From: Treponema sp. UBA4377
Lineage (GTDB): Bacteria > Spirochaetota > Spirochaetia > Treponematales > Treponemataceae
Direction of reading: 5' to 3'
DNA length: 64,000 bases
Assembly: GCA_002391235.1 (NCBI GenBank)
Contig: DGRX01000005.1
Span: 4,824-68,823 of the forward strand
Shown here: positions 23,999 to 31,483 of the stretch, piece after piece
How positions within the stretch are numbered: position 1 is the first letter of the stretch
How the letters are laid out: the number at the start of each line of letters is the position of its first letter
The notes under the pieces: model-generated
The model's input: only the letters and a program-made list of their open reading frames with translations
Databases searched by the model: none
Told to the model about the DNA's origin: nothing
Program-made: the position numbers and the translations under genes

Positions 23999-24792
23999 GC
24001 GCGCAATTGACTTTTCAGCCGGCGGTTTTCTTAAATTTAACTTTCGTTTTTTGCGGCGCTTTTTTGGGAAGCCTTGCCTGCCTTTTGTGCGGAAAGCTTT
24101 TGCATAAAAAGTATTTTCATTTTCGCCTTTCGCTTTGCTTTTTGCTTTTGGCTGCAGCGATTGTATTCGCCTCCCTTTTTGTGATTGCCGAAAAGACTAA
24201 CAGCGCCGCGGCCTTTGAAAGCCATGTAAAGAATTGCGCCTTGATCGCGGCCCTTTATTTTTTTGCCGGCTTTTTTTGCTCGGCAAGCATAAAAGTGTTT
24301 TTTCCAATCGCCGCTCTTTTGTACATCGCCTGGACCTTGGCCTTTGGCGCTTTCCTTTACAAAAAAATTCCGCTTCCGCAAAAATACACAATCACCGTAA
24401 GCGAGTCTTTTGTCCGCGACGACGACAGCGGCCGCGAATGGAAATTCTCGTCTCAAAGCCAAGGCGCCTTTTTGGACTTTAGCGTTTGCGAGATGGACAA
24501 AAACGCTCTCTTTCCGCTTCCCAGGTTTTGGCATTCTTTGGCAGGAGCGCGCGGCCTTTCAGAAAGCCCCAAGACGGCCGCTTTTTTTGACGGAACCGAA
24601 GGCGGCTCGCAAGCGCAGGGCTTTATGGGCAAGGCTCAAAAAATTTTTACGGCTGCGGCGAAAAGGCTTTTGGGAGAGCCTTATGTTTACAGTTTGGAAA
24701 TCCCCAAGCAGGCGCTGTATCCGGTAATCTTTGAAGTCAAAGTTTCCTCCGAAGGCGGAAAATTCTCCGCGAAATTAGAAAAAATAATGTAA
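23995..24792 (+). CDS. Membrane protein of unknown function
   Basis: 265 residues. Residues 10-130 hold about four membrane segments (NLTFVFCGAFLGSLACLLCG, LSLCFLLLAAAIVFASLFVI, CALIAALYFFAGFFCS, KVFFPIAALLYIAWTLAFGA). The C-terminal half is soluble with several beta strands (KYTITVSESFVRDDDSGREW). It overlaps the cytidylate-kinase-like gene by ATGA, so the two are coupled and may act together. No family is recognised. Confidence 0.65.
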   Translation: MSAQLTFQPAVFLNLTFVFCGAFLGSLACLLCGKLLHKKYFHFRLSLCFLLLAAAIVFASLFVIAEKTNSAAAFESHVKNCALIAALYFFAGFFCSASIKVFFPIAALLYIAWTLAFGAFLYKKIPLPQKYTITVSESFVRDDDSGREWKFSSQSQGAFLDFSVCEMDKNALFPLPRFWHSLAGARGLSESPKTAAFFDGTEGGSQAQGFMGKAQKIFTAAAKRLLGEPYVYSLEIPKQALYPVIFEVKVSSEGGKFSAKLEKIM

Positions 24793-24798
24793 AAATAC

Positions 24799-24849
24799 TT
24801 GCAATTTTATGCAAAATTCGCTAAAATTACTGTATATTTTTGCATAAAA
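24799..24849 (+). promoter_or_regulatory. argJ promoter with perfect 12-bp inverted-repeat operator
   Basis: TTGCAA (24799-24804), 17-base spacer, TAAAAT (24822-24827). TTTTATGCAAAA (24805-24816) fills the spacer and its exact complement TTTTGCATAAAA (24838-24849) lies downstream of the -10, centres about three helical turns apart. Placement fits repression of the arginine genes, possibly by an ArgR-like protein, though the arms do not match the standard ARG box closely. Confidence 0.65.
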
Positions 24850-24869
24850 CCCTAAAAAAGGAGGTAATT

Positions 24870-26141
24870 ATGGTTAAATTTATTCAGGGCGGAGTTTGCG
24901 CCGCAAACGGATTTTCAGCCAACGGCATTCATTCAGGACTAAAAGCGAGCCGCAAGACTTTTGACACCGCCCTTGTCTACAGCCAAAAGCTTTGCGACGC
25001 GGCGGGCCTTTTTACCTCCAACAAGGTCAAGGCCGAATGCGTCAAATACACGATGAAAAAAATCGCCGCAAAAAAAATGCAGGCCGCCGTTTGCAACGTA
25101 TGCTATGCCAACGCTTGCACCGGAGCGGAAGGCTACGAGACCGCCGCCCTCACAGCCCAGGCCGTCGCCAAGGAACTAAAAATCGACCCGGACCATGTAA
25201 TCGTTTGCTCTACCGGCATCATCGGCCAGCCCATTCCCCGCGACATATTGCTTTCCCACATTCCCGAATTGGCGGCGGGCCTTTCCAAAGACGGAAACGA
25301 AAAGGCGCGCCAGGCGATTATGACGACCGACACCAAATACAAGGAGTGCGCCGTTCAGACTGAAATCGGCGGAAAGACTGTCACAATCGGAGCGATGTGC
25401 AAGGGAAGCGGAATGATTCACATCAACATGGGAACGATGCTTTCTTTTGTGACGACCGACTGCGACATCTCTGGCGACATGCTTGAGGAAGCCTTGCGCC
25501 AAGTGGTTCCGGCCACTTACAATTGCGTGAGCGTTGACGGAGACACTTCGACAAACGACACGCTTACGATTATGGCCAACGGCTTGGCCGGAAACGCGCG
25601 CATCCAGGAAAAAAATTCCGACTGGGAAAAATTTGTCCAGGCCCTGGCCGCGCTCAGCGAAGTGATGGCAAAAAAAATCGCGGCCGACGGCGAGGGAGCC
25701 AGCCGCTTGGTTGAATGCCTTGTGACTGGAGCCAAAGACCAAGAAACCGCGCGCCGCTTGGCAAAAGAAGTCATCGGCTCTAACCTTGTAAAGGCCGCGA
25801 TGTTTGGCCGTGACGCAAATTGCGGACGAATCCTTTGCGCGATGGGCTATTCGGGAGCGGACTTTGATCCCGACAAAACAAGCGTGCGCTTTTTGAGCAA
25901 GGAAGGCGCGGCGCGCTATTTTGACGACCCGGCCGCTGACTTGTTCGCAGGCGCGGAAAGCGTTGAGGTTGTCCATGACGGAGTGGGCTTGGCCTTTGAC
26001 GAAGAGCTTGCGACGAAAATTTTGGGCCGCGAAGCCGTCCAGATTCTTGTGGAGCTAAAGGACGGAAGCGCCGAGGCCAAGGCGTGGGGCTGCGACCTCA
26101 CTTACGATTATGTGAAGATTAACGGCGACTACCGCTCGTAG
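24870..26141 (+). CDS. argJ: Glutamate N-acetyltransferase / N-acetylglutamate synthase
   Basis: 423 residues. ArgJ transfers the acetyl group from N-acetylornithine to glutamate (and may use acetyl-CoA) in arginine synthesis. Seen: QGGVCAANGFSANGIHSGLK, VICSTGIIGQPIP as VIVCSTGIIGQPIPRDILLS, MCKGSGMIHINMGTMLSFV, and the self-cleavage site GDTSTNDTL, where the Thr becomes the nucleophile of the beta chain. It ends YDYVKINGDYRS as in the family. AGGAGG precedes ATG 24870. It heads an arg cluster with argB 26 bases downstream. Confidence 0.95.
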   Translation: MVKFIQGGVCAANGFSANGIHSGLKASRKTFDTALVYSQKLCDAAGLFTSNKVKAECVKYTMKKIAAKKMQAAVCNVCYANACTGAEGYETAALTAQAVAKELKIDPDHVIVCSTGIIGQPIPRDILLSHIPELAAGLSKDGNEKARQAIMTTDTKYKECAVQTEIGGKTVTIGAMCKGSGMIHINMGTMLSFVTTDCDISGDMLEEALRQVVPATYNCVSVDGDTSTNDTLTIMANGLAGNARIQEKNSDWEKFVQALAALSEVMAKKIAADGEGASRLVECLVTGAKDQETARRLAKEVIGSNLVKAAMFGRDANCGRILCAMGYSGADFDPDKTSVRFLSKEGAARYFDDPAADLFAGAESVEVVHDGVGLAFDEELATKILGREAVQILVELKDGSAEAKAWGCDLTYDYVKINGDYRS

Positions 26142-26167
26142 TTTGCGCTTGTTGTACAGAGGAAATT

Positions 26168-27061
26168 ATGGAAGAAGAAAAAAATACTGTTGACCCTAGG
26201 CTTGACAACGACAGCTGGTCCAGCGTCTTGATCGAGGCGCTTCCTTACTTTAAGCAGTGGGTCGGAAAAACCGTCGTCGTTAAGTACGGCGGAAACGCGA
26301 TGCTCAACGAAGACCTTAAGGCCGCTGTAATGAAAGACATTGTTTTGCTTTCCACAATCGGAGTGCACGTCGTCTTGGTTCACGGCGGCGGGCCCGAGAT
26401 CAACAAGATGCTTGAGCGCGTCGGAAAGGAAAGCAAGTTCATTAACGGCTTGCGATACACTGACGCCGAGACGATGGAAATCGTCGAAATGGTTTTGACC
26501 GGAAAGCTCAACAAGGACATTGTCCGCATTTTGCTTGAGGAAGGCGGAAGGGCGGTGGGCCTTAGCGGAGTTGACTCGGGCCTTTTGCGCGCGCAGAAAA
26601 TCGACAAGGACGGAGTGGACTTGGGCTTTGTCGGCGAGGTCACCGACGTAAACCCTGAGATTGTCACTTCGCTTTTGGCGCAGCATTTCATTCCGGTCAT
26701 TTCCACCGTGGCGATGGGAAAGGACGACGACCAAAATTTTTACAACATCAACGCCGACACCGCCGCCGCCAAAATCGCCGTCGCGCTTAAGGCCGAAAAG
26801 TTTGTCCAGCTTACAAACGTTCCCGGAATCCTAAAGGACATTAACGATCCAAAAAGCCTTATCGCGCGCATTCCGCTGCCAAAAATTTCGGGCTACATGG
26901 AAGACGGAACAATCGCGGGCGGAATGATTCCCAAGGTCGAGTGCTGCATGATAGCGCTCAAGGGCGGAGTTCCGCGCGCGCACATCATCGACGGCCGCGT
27001 TCCGCACTCATTGCTGATAGAGATGTTCAGCGAGCGCGGAATCGGAACTATGATATATTAA
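26168..27061 (+). CDS. argB: Acetylglutamate kinase
   Basis: 297 residues, an amino-acid kinase that phosphorylates N-acetylglutamate. Seen: VVVKYGGNAMLNEDLKAAV, GVHVVLVHGGGPEINKML, RYTDAETMEIVEMVLTGKLN, AVGLSGVDSGL, NINADTAAAKIAVAL, LTNVPGI and IAGGMIPKVECCMIALKGGV with HIIDGRVPHSLL. The N-terminal helix before KTVVVKYGG is of the length seen in hexameric, arginine-inhibited forms, so feedback control is possible. A ribosome-binding site (AGAGGAA) precedes the ATG. Confidence 0.95.
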   Translation: MEEEKNTVDPRLDNDSWSSVLIEALPYFKQWVGKTVVVKYGGNAMLNEDLKAAVMKDIVLLSTIGVHVVLVHGGGPEINKMLERVGKESKFINGLRYTDAETMEIVEMVLTGKLNKDIVRILLEEGGRAVGLSGVDSGLLRAQKIDKDGVDLGFVGEVTDVNPEIVTSLLAQHFIPVISTVAMGKDDDQNFYNINADTAAAKIAVALKAEKFVQLTNVPGILKDINDPKSLIARIPLPKISGYMEDGTIAGGMIPKVECCMIALKGGVPRAHIIDGRVPHSLLIEMFSERGIGTMIY

Positions 27062-27068
27062 TTGAAAC

Positions 27069-27175
27069 GATAAAAAACGCTCCCGCCGAGAACACGGACT
27101 CGAAAAAAGGCTTCACTTCGCTTCGCTCGTTGCAGAATTTTTTCGGTCCGTAACCTCGGCTCCGCGTTTTTTATC
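27069..27175. repeat. Long imperfect hairpin between argB and argD
   Basis: Four nested paired blocks: GATAAAAAACGC with GCGTTTTTTATC (12 bp), GCCGAG with CTCGGC, ACGGAC with GTCCGT, CGAAAAAA with TTTTTTCG, about 32 pairs with a 29-base loop (27109-27137). Transcribed RNA would form a rod-like stem; the T-rich right arm could act as an attenuator or partial terminator. It could also be a small non-coding repeat element. Confidence 0.65.
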
Positions 27176-27214
27176 GCGCGGTTAATTCATATTTCACTTA
27201 TACGAGAGGTTTTT

Positions 27215-28381
27215 ATGGAAAAGAAGGTTGTAAATAATTACGGAAGCTTTGACACGGTCTTTGTAAAGGGAAAGGGCGCGACGCTCTGGGACAAGGACGG
27301 AAAAAAATTCATCGACTTTATCGCTGGAATAGGCTGCAACGCTTTGGGCCACAACAACAAGGCGCTCGTAAAGGCCGTCCAAAAGCAGGCCGCCAAGGAA
27401 ATCCACATTTCAAACTATTACCTTAGCGACGCGGGCCTTGAATTTGCCGACAAGCTTTTGGCGGCCACAGGCTTTGAAGGCGTATACTTTGGAAACAGCG
27501 GAGCGGAAGCCAACGAGGCGGCCTTTAAGCTGGCCAGAAAGTACGGCTACCTTAACGGCGGCCAAAAGAGAAAGGTGATTTACACTTTAAAGCAGTCCTT
27601 CCACGGCCGCACGATGGCAACCCTTACCGCGACCGGCCAGGACAAGTTCCACCCGGACTGCTTCGCCCCTTACGTTGCAGGCTTTAAGACAATCGCGGCC
27701 AACGATTGGGAAGCGATTAAAACGGCTTTTGACGACACGACGGCCGCCCTTATGATTGAGTGCGTCCAAGGCGAAGGAGGCGTGAACCTAATCGATCCCG
27801 AATGGGCCAAAGCCGCCGCCAAAGCAGCCCGCGCCGCCGGAGCCATCGTAATGGCAGACGAAGTCCAGACCGGCGTCGGCAGGACAGGCGCCTACCTTGC
27901 GAGCGACGCGCTTGGCTTTGAGCCTGAAGTCGTCACCCTTGCCAAGGGAATCGCGGGCGGAATCCCGATGGGCGCCTGCCTTTTTAGGGGCAAAGCGGCC
28001 GGAGTTTTCGCGGCCGGCGACCACCAGTCAACCTTTGCCGGAAACCCCTTGGCTTGCAGGGCCGCGATAACGGTTTTGGAAACTCTTCAAAAGCCGGGCT
28101 TTTACGAGCGCGTCCAGACGGCGGGACAAAAAATCCGCGACGAAATTTCCTCTTGGAAAAATCCCCTTGTCGTCCAAGTCAGGGGGAAGGGCCTTATGAT
28201 CGGCGTTCAAATAAAGGAAGGGGTGAAGCCCTTTGACATTGAGGTTGAATGCATGAAGAGCGGCCTTTGCGTAAGCACGGCCGGAAGCGACGTCGTCCGC
28301 TTTTTGCCGCCTCTTGTCATTAGCGACAAGGAAATCGTCGAGGGCCTTAAGATTTTCAAGACCGTCTTGGAAAAGTTCTAA
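27215..28381 (+). CDS. argD: Acetylornithine aminotransferase
   Basis: 388 residues, a class III PLP aminotransferase making N-acetylornithine. Seen: KFIDFIAGIGCNALGHNNKA, GVYFGNSGAEANEAAFKLAR, LKQSFHGRTMATLTATGQ, IVMADEVQTGVGRTGAYLAS, the PLP lysine in EVVTLAKGIAGGIPMGACLF, and QSTFAGNPLACRAA. Length and motifs fit ArgD; the related succinylornithine or GABA enzymes are less likely given the argJ-argB context. GAGAGG lies eight bases before the ATG. A strong terminator follows. Confidence 0.92.
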   Translation: MEKKVVNNYGSFDTVFVKGKGATLWDKDGKKFIDFIAGIGCNALGHNNKALVKAVQKQAAKEIHISNYYLSDAGLEFADKLLAATGFEGVYFGNSGAEANEAAFKLARKYGYLNGGQKRKVIYTLKQSFHGRTMATLTATGQDKFHPDCFAPYVAGFKTIAANDWEAIKTAFDDTTAALMIECVQGEGGVNLIDPEWAKAAAKAARAAGAIVMADEVQTGVGRTGAYLASDALGFEPEVVTLAKGIAGGIPMGACLFRGKAAGVFAAGDHQSTFAGNPLACRAAITVLETLQKPGFYERVQTAGQKIRDEISSWKNPLVVQVRGKGLMIGVQIKEGVKPFDIEVECMKSGLCVSTAGSDVVRFLPPLVISDKEIVEGLKIFKTVLEKF

Positions 28382-28393
28382 AAGGCGTCCGTC

Positions 28394-28424
28394 ATTGCCC
28401 GGTTTTGCCGGGCAATCTTTTTTT
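28394..28424 (+). terminator. Terminator after argD
   Basis: ATTGCCCGG-TTTTG-CCGGGCAAT followed by CTTTTTTT; a 9-bp perfect stem. Confidence 0.9.
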
Positions 28425-28428
28425 GTAT

Positions 28429-28504
28429 TGCGGGTTGACAATTGTTGGCAACCCGCAAAACGACCTTGTCAAGACTTTAAGCGAAGCGTGTCTTGAAAAG
28501 GTCG
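28429..28504 (+). promoter_or_regulatory. Two tandem hairpins upstream of the HtrA gene
   Basis: First hairpin: GCGGGTTG pairs with CAACCCGC (28429-28456). Second: CGACCTT-g-TCAAGAC (28461-28475) pairs with GTCTTGA-a-AAGGTCG (28490-28504), 14 pairs with one mismatch. Neither is followed by a T-run. They lie after the argD terminator and before the AT-rich HtrA leader. A stress-related leader or operator is possible. Confidence 0.5.
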
Positions 28505-28565
28505 TAACCTTTTTATCAATTCTTCATTTAAATCATAAAGAACAGCTAAAAACGGAGGTTCTTAG

Positions 28566-30038
28566 ATGAAAAGATTCACTAAAAACATAGTCGGAGCGGC
28601 TGTAGCGGCCGTCTTGTCGTTTGGCTTGATTTCATTCTCTTGCAGCGGAAAGGCGGGGGCGGCCAACGGAGCCAACACCGCTTTCGCCGACACAGTTCCG
28701 GCGGTGAAAATTCCCGCCGAGTCTTTGAGCGTCTTGGAGGCGATGCAAAACGTTTTCCGCTCGATTTCGACGCAGGTTTTGCCGTCAGTCGTTGAGGTTG
28801 ACGTTACCGAAAAAAAGACGCGGCCCGCCAATCCCTTTGGCGACTTGCCGTTTAAGTTTTTCGGCTTTCCGGACAACGACGAGCCGCAGGAGTACGAAAC
28901 CCAGGGTTTGGGAAGCGGCGTCATCATTCGCAAGGACGGAAAAAAATACTACGTTCTCACCAACAACCATGTCGCCGGAAGCGCGACCGAAATTTCGGTC
29001 AAGCTAAACGACGGCCGAAAGTTTGACGGAAAGCTTGTAGGCGCCGACGAACGCATGGACGTCGCGCTTGTTTCATTTGAGTCCGACGACGCGATTCCTT
29101 GCGCCACATTGGGCGACAGCGACAAGGTTCAGACCGGCGACATTTGCTTCGCGATGGGCGCTCCTCTTGGCTACAGCCAGTCGGTGACGGAAGGAATCGT
29201 TTCCGCCACGGGCCGAAGCGGAGGGCAAATCGGAAACATCAACGACTTTATCCAGACCGACACCGCGATTAACCAAGGAAACTCGGGCGGCCCGCTTTTG
29301 AACATTTACGGCGAGGTAATCGGAATCAACACTTGGATCGCAAGCCAGTCTGGAGGAAGCCAGGGCTTGGGATTCGCGATTCCGATCAACAACATAAAGC
29401 ATGCCATAGACGAGTTCATCGCCAACGGAAAAGTCACTTACGGTTGGCTTGGAGTGAGCCTTGTCGAAATCCGCGACGAAATCAAGGAGTCGCTTGGCGT
29501 AAAGGGAAAGGACGGAGCCTTCGCTTCGCAGATTTTCGTCGACTCTCCGGCCTTTAAGGGCGGAATGCAAGCCGGCGACTACATCATTGAGTTGAACGGC
29601 CGCGCGGTCAAGAGCGTTGACCAGCTTGTGCGCGACGTTGGAAGCTTGCCCGCAAACAAGGAAGCCAAGTTCAAGGTGATTCGCGGAGCCAAGGAAATGC
29701 CCTTAAACGTCATGATTACCGAACGAACGAAAGAAGTTTCTTCTTCCACCGCAAAGTTGTGGCCGGGCTTTATTCCCGTTCCGCTTACGGAAGACGTACG
29801 CAAAAAGCTTGAGCTTGACAACAAGATTGAGGGCGTGGCGGTGACAAACGTCCAGGCCAAGAGCCCTGCGGCTTCGCTTCGCTTGCAGGACGGAGACGTA
29901 ATCACTGCGGTCAACGGAAAGAAAGTCAAGAACTTGGCCGAATTCTACGCCGCTTTAGACCTTACAAAGACCAAGAGCATCCAGTTTACGATTGGAAGCG
30001 GAGCCGGCTCCATCACGACCGGAACCTACAGCTTTTAG
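28566..30038 (+). CDS. HtrA/DegP-type periplasmic serine protease with two PDZ domains
   Basis: 490 residues. The N-terminal signal has SFSC near residue 21, so the protein may be lipid-anchored. The trypsin-like domain has the triad His135 (YVLTNNHVAG), Asp165 (RMDVALVSFE) and Ser240 (NQGNSGGPLLN). PDZ1 (about residues 300-390, DSPAFKGGMQAGDYIIELNG) and PDZ2 (about 405-485, AKSPAASLRLQDGDVITAVN) follow, the DegP/DegQ layout. It degrades or refolds misfolded envelope proteins. GGAGG precedes the ATG. The folate cyclo-ligase gene follows after eight bases. Confidence 0.93.
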   Translation: MKRFTKNIVGAAVAAVLSFGLISFSCSGKAGAANGANTAFADTVPAVKIPAESLSVLEAMQNVFRSISTQVLPSVVEVDVTEKKTRPANPFGDLPFKFFGFPDNDEPQEYETQGLGSGVIIRKDGKKYYVLTNNHVAGSATEISVKLNDGRKFDGKLVGADERMDVALVSFESDDAIPCATLGDSDKVQTGDICFAMGAPLGYSQSVTEGIVSATGRSGGQIGNINDFIQTDTAINQGNSGGPLLNIYGEVIGINTWIASQSGGSQGLGFAIPINNIKHAIDEFIANGKVTYGWLGVSLVEIRDEIKESLGVKGKDGAFASQIFVDSPAFKGGMQAGDYIIELNGRAVKSVDQLVRDVGSLPANKEAKFKVIRGAKEMPLNVMITERTKEVSSSTAKLWPGFIPVPLTEDVRKKLELDNKIEGVAVTNVQAKSPAASLRLQDGDVITAVNGKKVKNLAEFYAALDLTKTKSIQFTIGSGAGSITTGTYSF

Positions 30039-30046
30039 TTGAACTG

Positions 30047-30799
30047 ATGGAAAAAGCGCAAGCCGCCGTTCCCGCCCAAAAATCGCGGGGCGGCGCGTTT
30101 CAAGAGAACATTAAAACTGCCAAAAAAGCGGCGCGCGCTAACGCGCGTCTGCTATTGAAAGGCCTAAGCGCCGCCGAGCGGGAAGAGCAATCCCAAAAGG
30201 CGGCCGCTTCGTTTTTAAATTCTTCTATATATAAAAGCGCTGAATGCGTGGCGGCGTTTTTTTCGCTCGCCGACGAAGTTGACGTTTTTCCGATAATCGC
30301 GCGCGCCTTTATCGACAAAAAGCGCGTTTTGCTTCCCCGCATTGTCGCCGGCTCAAACGCGATGGACTTTTACGAGCTGGCCGCGCCTCTTGGCCTTGCA
30401 AGCGATTTTAGCGCCGCCCCAGTCTTTGGCGTGGAATCAGTCTCCGAATCCGCGGCCCAAGTTACGGGCTTTCAAAGCCTTTCATCCGCGCTCGGCTCGC
30501 AAACCGAGGCCAACGCTTGGGGAATCCGCGAGCCGCTTTCAACGCTTCCGTTAATCGAAAAAAAGGACTTTCCAGCGCGGACCGCGATTCTTGTTCCTGG
30601 CCTTGCCTTTTGCAAGGACGGCCGCCGCCTTGGCCGCGGAAAGGGCTTTTACGACCGCTACTTGTCGGAGCTGGTCGCGCAAAACGCGGCCTTCGCCGAG
30701 CGCGGAAAAATCTGCGGCTATTGCATGGCCGCGCAACTTTCAGAAAACGTTCCGACCGAAGAAAGCGACGTCCGCGTCCAAGAACTTTTTTGCGGCTAG
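30047..30799 (+). CDS. 5-formyltetrahydrofolate cyclo-ligase
   Basis: 250 residues. The enzyme converts 5-formyl-THF to 5,10-methenyl-THF with ATP. Seen: the N-terminal basic helix KKAARANARLLLKGLSAAER, AAFFSLADEVDVFPIIARAF with KKRVLLPRIV, and the active-site motif LGRGKGFYDRYLSEL. The region about residues 130-175 is longer than in most family members. An in-frame start 30 codons inside would also be possible; 30047 is kept because it directly follows the HtrA stop. It is likely read from the HtrA transcript. Confidence 0.88.
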   Translation: MEKAQAAVPAQKSRGGAFQENIKTAKKAARANARLLLKGLSAAEREEQSQKAAASFLNSSIYKSAECVAAFFSLADEVDVFPIIARAFIDKKRVLLPRIVAGSNAMDFYELAAPLGLASDFSAAPVFGVESVSESAAQVTGFQSLSSALGSQTEANAWGIREPLSTLPLIEKKDFPARTAILVPGLAFCKDGRRLGRGKGFYDRYLSELVAQNAAFAERGKICGYCMAAQLSENVPTEESDVRVQELFCG

Positions 30800-30828
30800 G
30801 CCGCGCGCTTTTTGGGCCTTGCAAGGCA

Positions 30829-30857
30829 TTGACAAATTTTTGATCTAGTGGAATAAT
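30829..30857 (+). promoter_or_regulatory. Promoter of the small exported protein gene
   Basis: TTGACA (30829-30834), 17-base spacer, AATAAT (30852-30857); 31 bases before the ATG, with AAGGAGG in between. Confidence 0.7.
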
Positions 30858-30888
30858 GGCGAAACATGCGTTTTTAAGGAGGCATACT

Positions 30889-31371
30889 ATGAAAAAGATT
30901 ATTATCGCCCTTTGCGCGCTCTGCGCTCTTTCAGCCGCGGCATTCGCCAAGCCCGCCAAGGCTCCAAAACTGGGCGGATGGAAAGACATCGCGAAAATCG
31001 CTGACAAGAATGACATGGAAGTCGTTGAGAATTACAAAGACTGGTACGTGGCTAAATCTTCCGACGGAAAGGAATTCGCTTTTTACGCCATTAAAGATTA
31101 CGCCGACCTTAAAGTTACGCTCGCAATGGCTTGCATTGACGGAGAGGTTTATTCAAGAACGACTTGCGTCGACAAAGAGGCAAACGCTCCGCTTCCGATA
31201 TTCGCTCTTGGCGAGAATGACAAAAAATGCATTGTGGTCAACGCCGACAGCCTTAGCGTTTATTACAATGAAGAAGGAATTGTCATGTGGACTGAGGAAT
31301 GCAAAGCTCAGCGCTCAAAGCTTTTGGCAGAACTGTCGCAAAAGTACGGACTTATAGCTCCCCAAAAATAA
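30889..31371 (+). CDS. Small exported protein of unknown function
   Basis: 160 residues with a classical signal peptide (MKKIIIALCALCALSAAAFA, cleavage after AFA). The mature domain of about 140 residues is compact: GGWKDIAKIADKNDMEVVEN, WYVAKSSDGKEFAFYAIKD, then a helix with CKAQRSKLLAELSQKYG. Two Cys (MACIDGE, TTCVDKE) are close and could form a disulfide. No family recognised. ATG 30889 is chosen for its AAGGAGG; the frame opens earlier without a ribosome-binding site. Its own near-consensus promoter suggests strong expression. Confidence 0.75.
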   Translation: MKKIIIALCALCALSAAAFAKPAKAPKLGGWKDIAKIADKNDMEVVENYKDWYVAKSSDGKEFAFYAIKDYADLKVTLAMACIDGEVYSRTTCVDKEANAPLPIFALGENDKKCIVVNADSLSVYYNEEGIVMWTEECKAQRSKLLAELSQKYGLIAPQK

Positions 31372-31457
31372 AATATTTCAGCGCTTTATTCAAATAAAAA
31401 GCGGTTCGCTATGGCAAGCATGTTTTTCTCGCTTTGTCTGTCGCGGCCGCTTTCTTT

Positions 31458-31483
31458 GCGCCCAACCGGGCGCTTATTTTTTT
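31458..31483 (+). terminator. Terminator overlapping the end of the convergent M16 gene
   Basis: GCGCCC-AACC-GGGCGC followed by TTATTTTTTT. The T-run also encodes the last Lys codons and stop of the minus-strand gene. The preceding stretch 31372-31457 shows nothing else recognised. Confidence 0.75.
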
